Assembly: GCA_002159155.1 (NCBI GenBank)
Contig: LZRQ01000053.1
Span: 1 to 17,898, forward strand
DNA from: Firmicutes bacterium ZCTH02-B6
Lineage (GTDB): Bacteria; Bacillota; Limnochordia; Limnochordales; ZCTH02-B6
Length of the DNA: 17,898 nt
Direction: 5' to 3'
In this document: positions 15,343 to 17,898 of the stretch, in pieces
How the letters are laid out: each line of letters starts with the position of its first letter
Numbering within the stretch: position 1 is the stretch's first letter
Notes under the pieces: generated by a model
What the model was told of the DNA's origin: nothing
Databases searched by the model: none
Seen by the model: only the letters and a program-made list of their open reading frames with translations
Program-made: the position numbers and the translations under genes

Positions 15343-16857
15343 CTAGAAGGACAAGGTGTAGCGAATGGTCGTCTCGCCCGCGCTGGCTTCGCCCGGCACC
15401 GCTCCCAGGGGCCATGTCCGTCCAAGATAGAGCGAGTGCCCCGACGGCAACGACCAGTCGAGCCCTATCCCCAGGCCGGAGCGTTGGACGATGTCAGGCA
15501 TGCCGTCCGCAGGAAACCGTTCCAGCTGCACGGCACCCGTCTCCACGTAGAGCGCACCTTTCCACGAACCGGCCAGCCACGCCAGCTGCGGCCACGACTT
15601 CTTCAGTTCAAGGCGAGCCGCCCACCCCACATCGCCGCTCACGGCGCCCAGGTGGCCCGCCGGGCGGAGCTCCATCTGCTCCTCGCTGCGCAAGTTGGCA
15701 AAGGCCAGCTGGCCCTCCAGCGACCCGGAGATCTCCACACCGCTGTCCCAAAGGTGCCGGTGCGTGAACGAGCCGTTCAGTTTGGTCTGCGGCGGTTCGG
15801 TCCCCGGCGACGCGCTGGCGGTCGCGCTCACGCTCCAGGAGCTAATGCCGACGCCATTGCCCGGAAACCGGAGCCTCTGCTCGTCAACCCCAAACGTGAC
15901 GCGCCAGCGTTCTTGCGGCGTCTTGTAGCCATTGATGGAACGCCCCGCGTCTGCCCGCTCGATCCGCGCCGACAGCGACAGGTTTCTCTCAAAGCCCTTG
16001 ACCGCGGCAAATCCCGCGCTCACCGACAGCGTGTTGGACCAGGTCCTGACGTCTAGGACACCGAGCGCGTCCTTCATGCCCTGGCGGGCGCCGGCGTAGC
16101 CGACACCCAGCTTGCCGCGCGCACCCATGGGCACCGTGTACTCGACGCGCCCCTGCTGCAGCTCAGTTCCCCGCCCCGCGCTGGCTGCGAAGGATGCCTC
16201 CAGCTGATCGCCCCAACCCGCCGGATTGTTTAGGATCAGCGCCAGCGAGGGCGCCATGCGCAGGGTGCCGTCCCCCCGGGGCCGGACCTCAAGGGAAAAC
16301 CGGCCTTGTACGGTATCCCCGTCACGAACCATGACGACCAGGTCGGCGGTGCCCTCCTCGCTGCCCGGGGCGAACCCGAGGTCCACCTCGACGCCGGGGA
16401 TTTCGTCCAATATGAGCCTGGTCTTGTCAAAGAGCGCCTGGTGCACCAGGTCACCTTTTTCGAGGGGACGCACCACGGACAGCACCACATCGTCCCGCAG
16501 CGCCGATTCGTTGTGCACAATGACCTCGCCATAGCGCCCCTCAAAGATCCGGATGGTGATGACCCCGTCCACCACCTCTTGCGGCGGGAGCACGGCTTCC
16601 GCCAGGAAGTAGCCGAGGCCATGATAGTGGGCGGCGACAGCCGCGGCGGCCACATAGAGGTCAAACATGGAGAGCTCCTGTCCCGTCATCGGCCGCAGGA
16701 TCTCTTGCAAGAGGTCAGCATCAACGGCGGTATTCCCCTCGAAGCGAAACGCGGAGACAAAGAGTGTCGGGAGCGGTTCACCAAGCTCCGCGTCTTGAGC
16801 CAATGCCGCACTGCTGACCATGAGAACCCCAAGCAGAAATATCACAAGAATTCTCAC
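15343..16857 (-). CDS. TpsB outer-membrane transporter (ShlB/FhaC/HecB family)
   Basis: The 504-residue Omp85-superfamily pore that should export the TpsA protein encoded 75 bases downstream. Residues 1-20 are a signal peptide ending ALA. POTRA1 covers about 30-108 (FVSAFRFEGNTAVDADLLQEIL ... GYFLAEAVLPPQEVVDGVITIRIFEGRYG), and POTRA2 about 109-183 (VHNES ... FDKTRLILDEIPGVEVDLGF). The rest is an amphipathic beta-barrel of about 320 residues ending TTIRYTLSF; the terminal phenylalanine is the usual outer-membrane assembly signal. It is shorter than typical members (about 550). Only some ten residues separate the signal peptide from POTRA1, leaving no room for a full plug helix, and the conserved VRG[YF] motif is not found. 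The start is GTG with AGAGG seven bases upstream. It is first in the operon. Confidence 0.9.
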   Translation of the reverse strand: MRILVIFLLGVLMVSSAALAQDAELGEPLPTLFVSAFRFEGNTAVDADLLQEILRPMTGQELSMFDLYVAAAAVAAHYHGLGYFLAEAVLPPQEVVDGVITIRIFEGRYGEVIVHNESALRDDVVLSVVRPLEKGDLVHQALFDKTRLILDEIPGVEVDLGFAPGSEEGTADLVVMVRDGDTVQGRFSLEVRPRGDGTLRMAPSLALILNNPAGWGDQLEASFAASAGRGTELQQGRVEYTVPMGARGKLGVGYAGARQGMKDALGVLDVRTWSNTLSVSAGFAAVKGFERNLSLSARIERADAGRSINGYKTPQERWRVTFGVDEQRLRFPGNGVGISSWSVSATASASPGTEPPQTKLNGSFTHRHLWDSGVEISGSLEGQLAFANLRSEEQMELRPAGHLGAVSGDVGWAARLELKKSWPQLAWLAGSWKGALYVETGAVQLERFPADGMPDIVQRSGLGIGLDWSLPSGHSLYLGRTWPLGAVPGEASAGETTIRYTLSF

Positions 16858-16868
16858 ACTTCAACCTC
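16858..16868 (-). repeat. Shared 11-base tract before tpsB
   Basis: The same GAGGTTGAAGT as before tpsA, ending directly at the tpsB GTG. A second SD-like GGGAGG stands just upstream. Confidence 0.6.
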
Positions 16869-16898
16869 TACCTCCCGTTTACGGCACGAGACGATCGT

Positions 16899-16928
16899 AG
16901 GGTAGGGTTGAAACGGGAATCCGGTCAA
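16899..16928 (-). promoter_or_regulatory. Possible promoter of the tpsB-tpsA operon
   Basis: TTGACC (16928-16923) is a good -35 box, with TACCCT (16904-16899) 18 bases on as a poor -10 box. It lies about 40 bases before the tpsB start. The weak -10 box suggests an activator or another sigma factor if this is the promoter. Confidence 0.35.
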
Positions 16929-16939
16929 CCATGCAGTTT

Positions 16940-16974
16940 GTCTCACCTGAGTTGAAATCGGCACGGAGTGAGAC
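16940..16974. repeat. Inverted repeat in the tpsB-selD intergenic region
   Basis: GTCTCAC and GTGAGAC are perfect 7-base arms separated by 21 bases, about two helical turns centre to centre. The element lies immediately upstream of the possible tpsB promoter, where a dimeric regulator could bind. Confidence 0.4.
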
Positions 16975-17043
16975 GAATTGGCGCCAGCCTCGCCGGCGCT
17001 TTGCTCACGCAATCGGCTCCTGTGCCGGCGGCTCGGGCCGTAT

Positions 17044-17055
17044 TTGTAGTACAAT
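17044..17055 (+). promoter_or_regulatory. Possible selD -10 region within a palindrome
   Basis: TACAAT (17050-17055) resembles a -10 box and lies 55 bases before the selD start. It overlaps the perfect palindrome TTGTA-G-TACAA (17044-17054). No -35 box is seen at the right spacing. Confidence 0.3.
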
Positions 17056-17109
17056 GGGAACGGGCGTTTTAAGAATACCCGAATACCGGGGCGTGGAGGT
17101 GACAGGGCC

Positions 17110-17898
17110 GTGAGCGCCGACGAACTGCTGCGCTTAACCCAGCTGAGCTCCAAGGCAGGTTGAGGGTGCAAGATCGGTCCTGGCGACCTGGCGCAAGTTT
17201 TGCGCTACCTGCCCCCTTCTTTACCCGATCCCAACGTCCTGGTCGGCCTGGAGGCGCCGGACGACGCCGGCATCTACCGGCTGAGCAGCGATGTGGCCAT
17301 TGTGCAGACGGTGGACTTTTTCACGCCCATCGTGGACGACCCGTACGCCTTCGGGCAGATCGCTGCGGCCAATGCCTTGTCGGACGTGTATGCCATGGGG
17401 GGGCGCCCTGTCTGCGCCCTCAACATCGTGGGGTTTCCCGTCAAAAAACTCCCGCCACAGGTGCTGGCGGACATTTTGCGGGGCGGTGCCGACAAGGTGC
17501 GCGAGGCGGGCGCGGTCATCATCGGCGGCCACAGCATCGACGACCAGGAGCCCAAGTATGGCCTGGCGGTGACCGGCGTCGTCCACCCGGACAAGGTCTT
17601 GACCAAGGGCGCCGCCAAGCCCGGGGATGTCTTGGTCCTAACCAAACCTATCGGGGTTGGCGTCGTCACCACAGCCATCAAGCGGGGACTGGCAGCGGAG
17701 CAAGAGATCCAAGAGGTCACCGACGTTATGCGCCGCCTCAACAACGTGGTCGACGTGCTGCACGCGGCCGGCGTGCGGTGTGCCACGGACATCACCGGCT
17801 TTGGCCTCTTGGGTCACGCGGCCGAAGTGGCCCGGGAGAGCCGCACGGCCCTGCGGATCTTTGCCGGGAGAGTGCCGGTGCTTCCTGCGGCGCACAAG
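17110..17898 (+). CDS. selD: Selenide, water dikinase (SelD), selenocysteine-containing, partial at window end
   Basis: SelD makes selenophosphate from selenide and ATP, supplying selenium for Sec-tRNA. Translation from GTG at 17110 (GGAGGTGA seven bases upstream) gives LTQLSSKAG, an in-frame TGA at codon 18, then GCKIGP. This aligns with the catalytic AGCGCKI region of E. coli SelD, so the TGA replaces the catalytic cysteine and is read as Sec. Past it the frame stays open to the window end and keeps family residues: K21, D51 (APDDAG), D69 (TVDFFTP), D92 (NALSDVYAMGG), GGHSIDDQEPKYGLAVTG and CATDITGFGLLGHA. The 263 codons seen are about three quarters of a typical 345-residue protein. An ordinary gene finder would stop at the TGA or choose a later start. 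It is transcribed divergently from the TPS operon. Confidence 0.95.
17161..17205 (+). promoter_or_regulatory. UGA-Sec codon and candidate bSECIS hairpins
   Basis: TGA at 17161-17163 is followed by two hairpins. The first pairs GGTC with GACC around CTGGC (17176-17188), with its loop GG 18 bases after the TGA. The second pairs GCGCAA with TTGCGC around GTT (17191-17205), with its loop G 33 bases after the TGA. Bacterial SECIS loops usually sit about 16-37 bases downstream with a G early in the loop. The second fits the loop rule better; the first has the weaker stem. Confidence 0.6.

Noticed and set aside
13963..16056. Plus-strand open frame of 697 codons
   Set aside because: Antisense to the end of tpsB and the start of tpsA, crossing their junction, with no motif or ribosome binding site.
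11206..16857. Contact-dependent inhibition (CdiB-CdiA-CdiI) system
   Set aside because: TpsA is short for CdiA, no VENN-type motif is seen, and no immunity gene follows; the next gene downstream is a convergent regulator 60 bases away.
17161..17163. TGA as a nonsense mutation making selD a pseudogene
   Set aside because: It falls exactly on the catalytic Cys/Sec codon, the frame is conserved before and after, and SECIS-like hairpins follow.
16854..17171. Minus-strand open frame of 105 codons upstream of tpsB
   Set aside because: It overlaps the selD start and the tpsB promoter region and shows no domain pattern.

Overview
The window is a high-GC bacterial segment, probably from a Gram-positive-lineage (Bacillota) organism that nevertheless has an outer membrane. 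A T-box leader with a leucine specifier precedes an ilv-leu operon, which is typical of Bacillota. A two-partner secretion (TPS) pair, including an outer-membrane beta-barrel protein ending in phenylalanine, only makes sense in a diderm cell. A selenocysteine-containing SelD adds Sec use. A diderm, high-GC Bacillota lineage such as Limnochordia or a relative fits best. That assignment is inference; no marker gene in the window proves it.

Region 1 (1-9861, minus strand) is one long amino-acid operon. A sigma-A-type promoter (9833-9861) drives a roughly 410-nt T-box leader with CUC specifier, stem III, antiterminator and terminator. The gene order is then ilvB, ilvN, ilvC, a class V aminotransferase, serA, leuA and leuC, with a ribosome binding site for one more gene (probably leuD) at the window edge. 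ilvB/ilvN and aminotransferase/serA overlap by a few bases. IlvBNC make the branched-chain 2-keto acid precursors and LeuA/LeuC divert ketoisovalerate toward leucine. The aminotransferase/SerA pair belongs to serine or glycine metabolism, so these genes appear to share the leucine-tRNA-sensing switch.

Region 2 (9862-11145, plus strand) is a divergent AraC-family regulator.

Region 3 (11206-16857, minus strand) is a TPS operon: tpsB (outer-membrane transporter with two POTRA domains) followed by tpsA (1353-residue secreted beta-helical protein). TpsA has a TPS domain, YDG/MBG-like repeats and an unrecognised alpha-helical C-terminal region containing a Gly/Ala-rich hydrophobic stretch. TpsB lacks a recognisable VRG[YF] motif and has almost no room for the plug helix seen in FhaC.

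Region 4 (17044-17898, plus strand) is the first three quarters of selD. It has an in-frame UGA exactly where the catalytic Cys/Sec of selenophosphate synthetase lies, so ordinary gene calling would miss or truncate it.

No insertion sequence, tRNA, rRNA or CRISPR array was seen.
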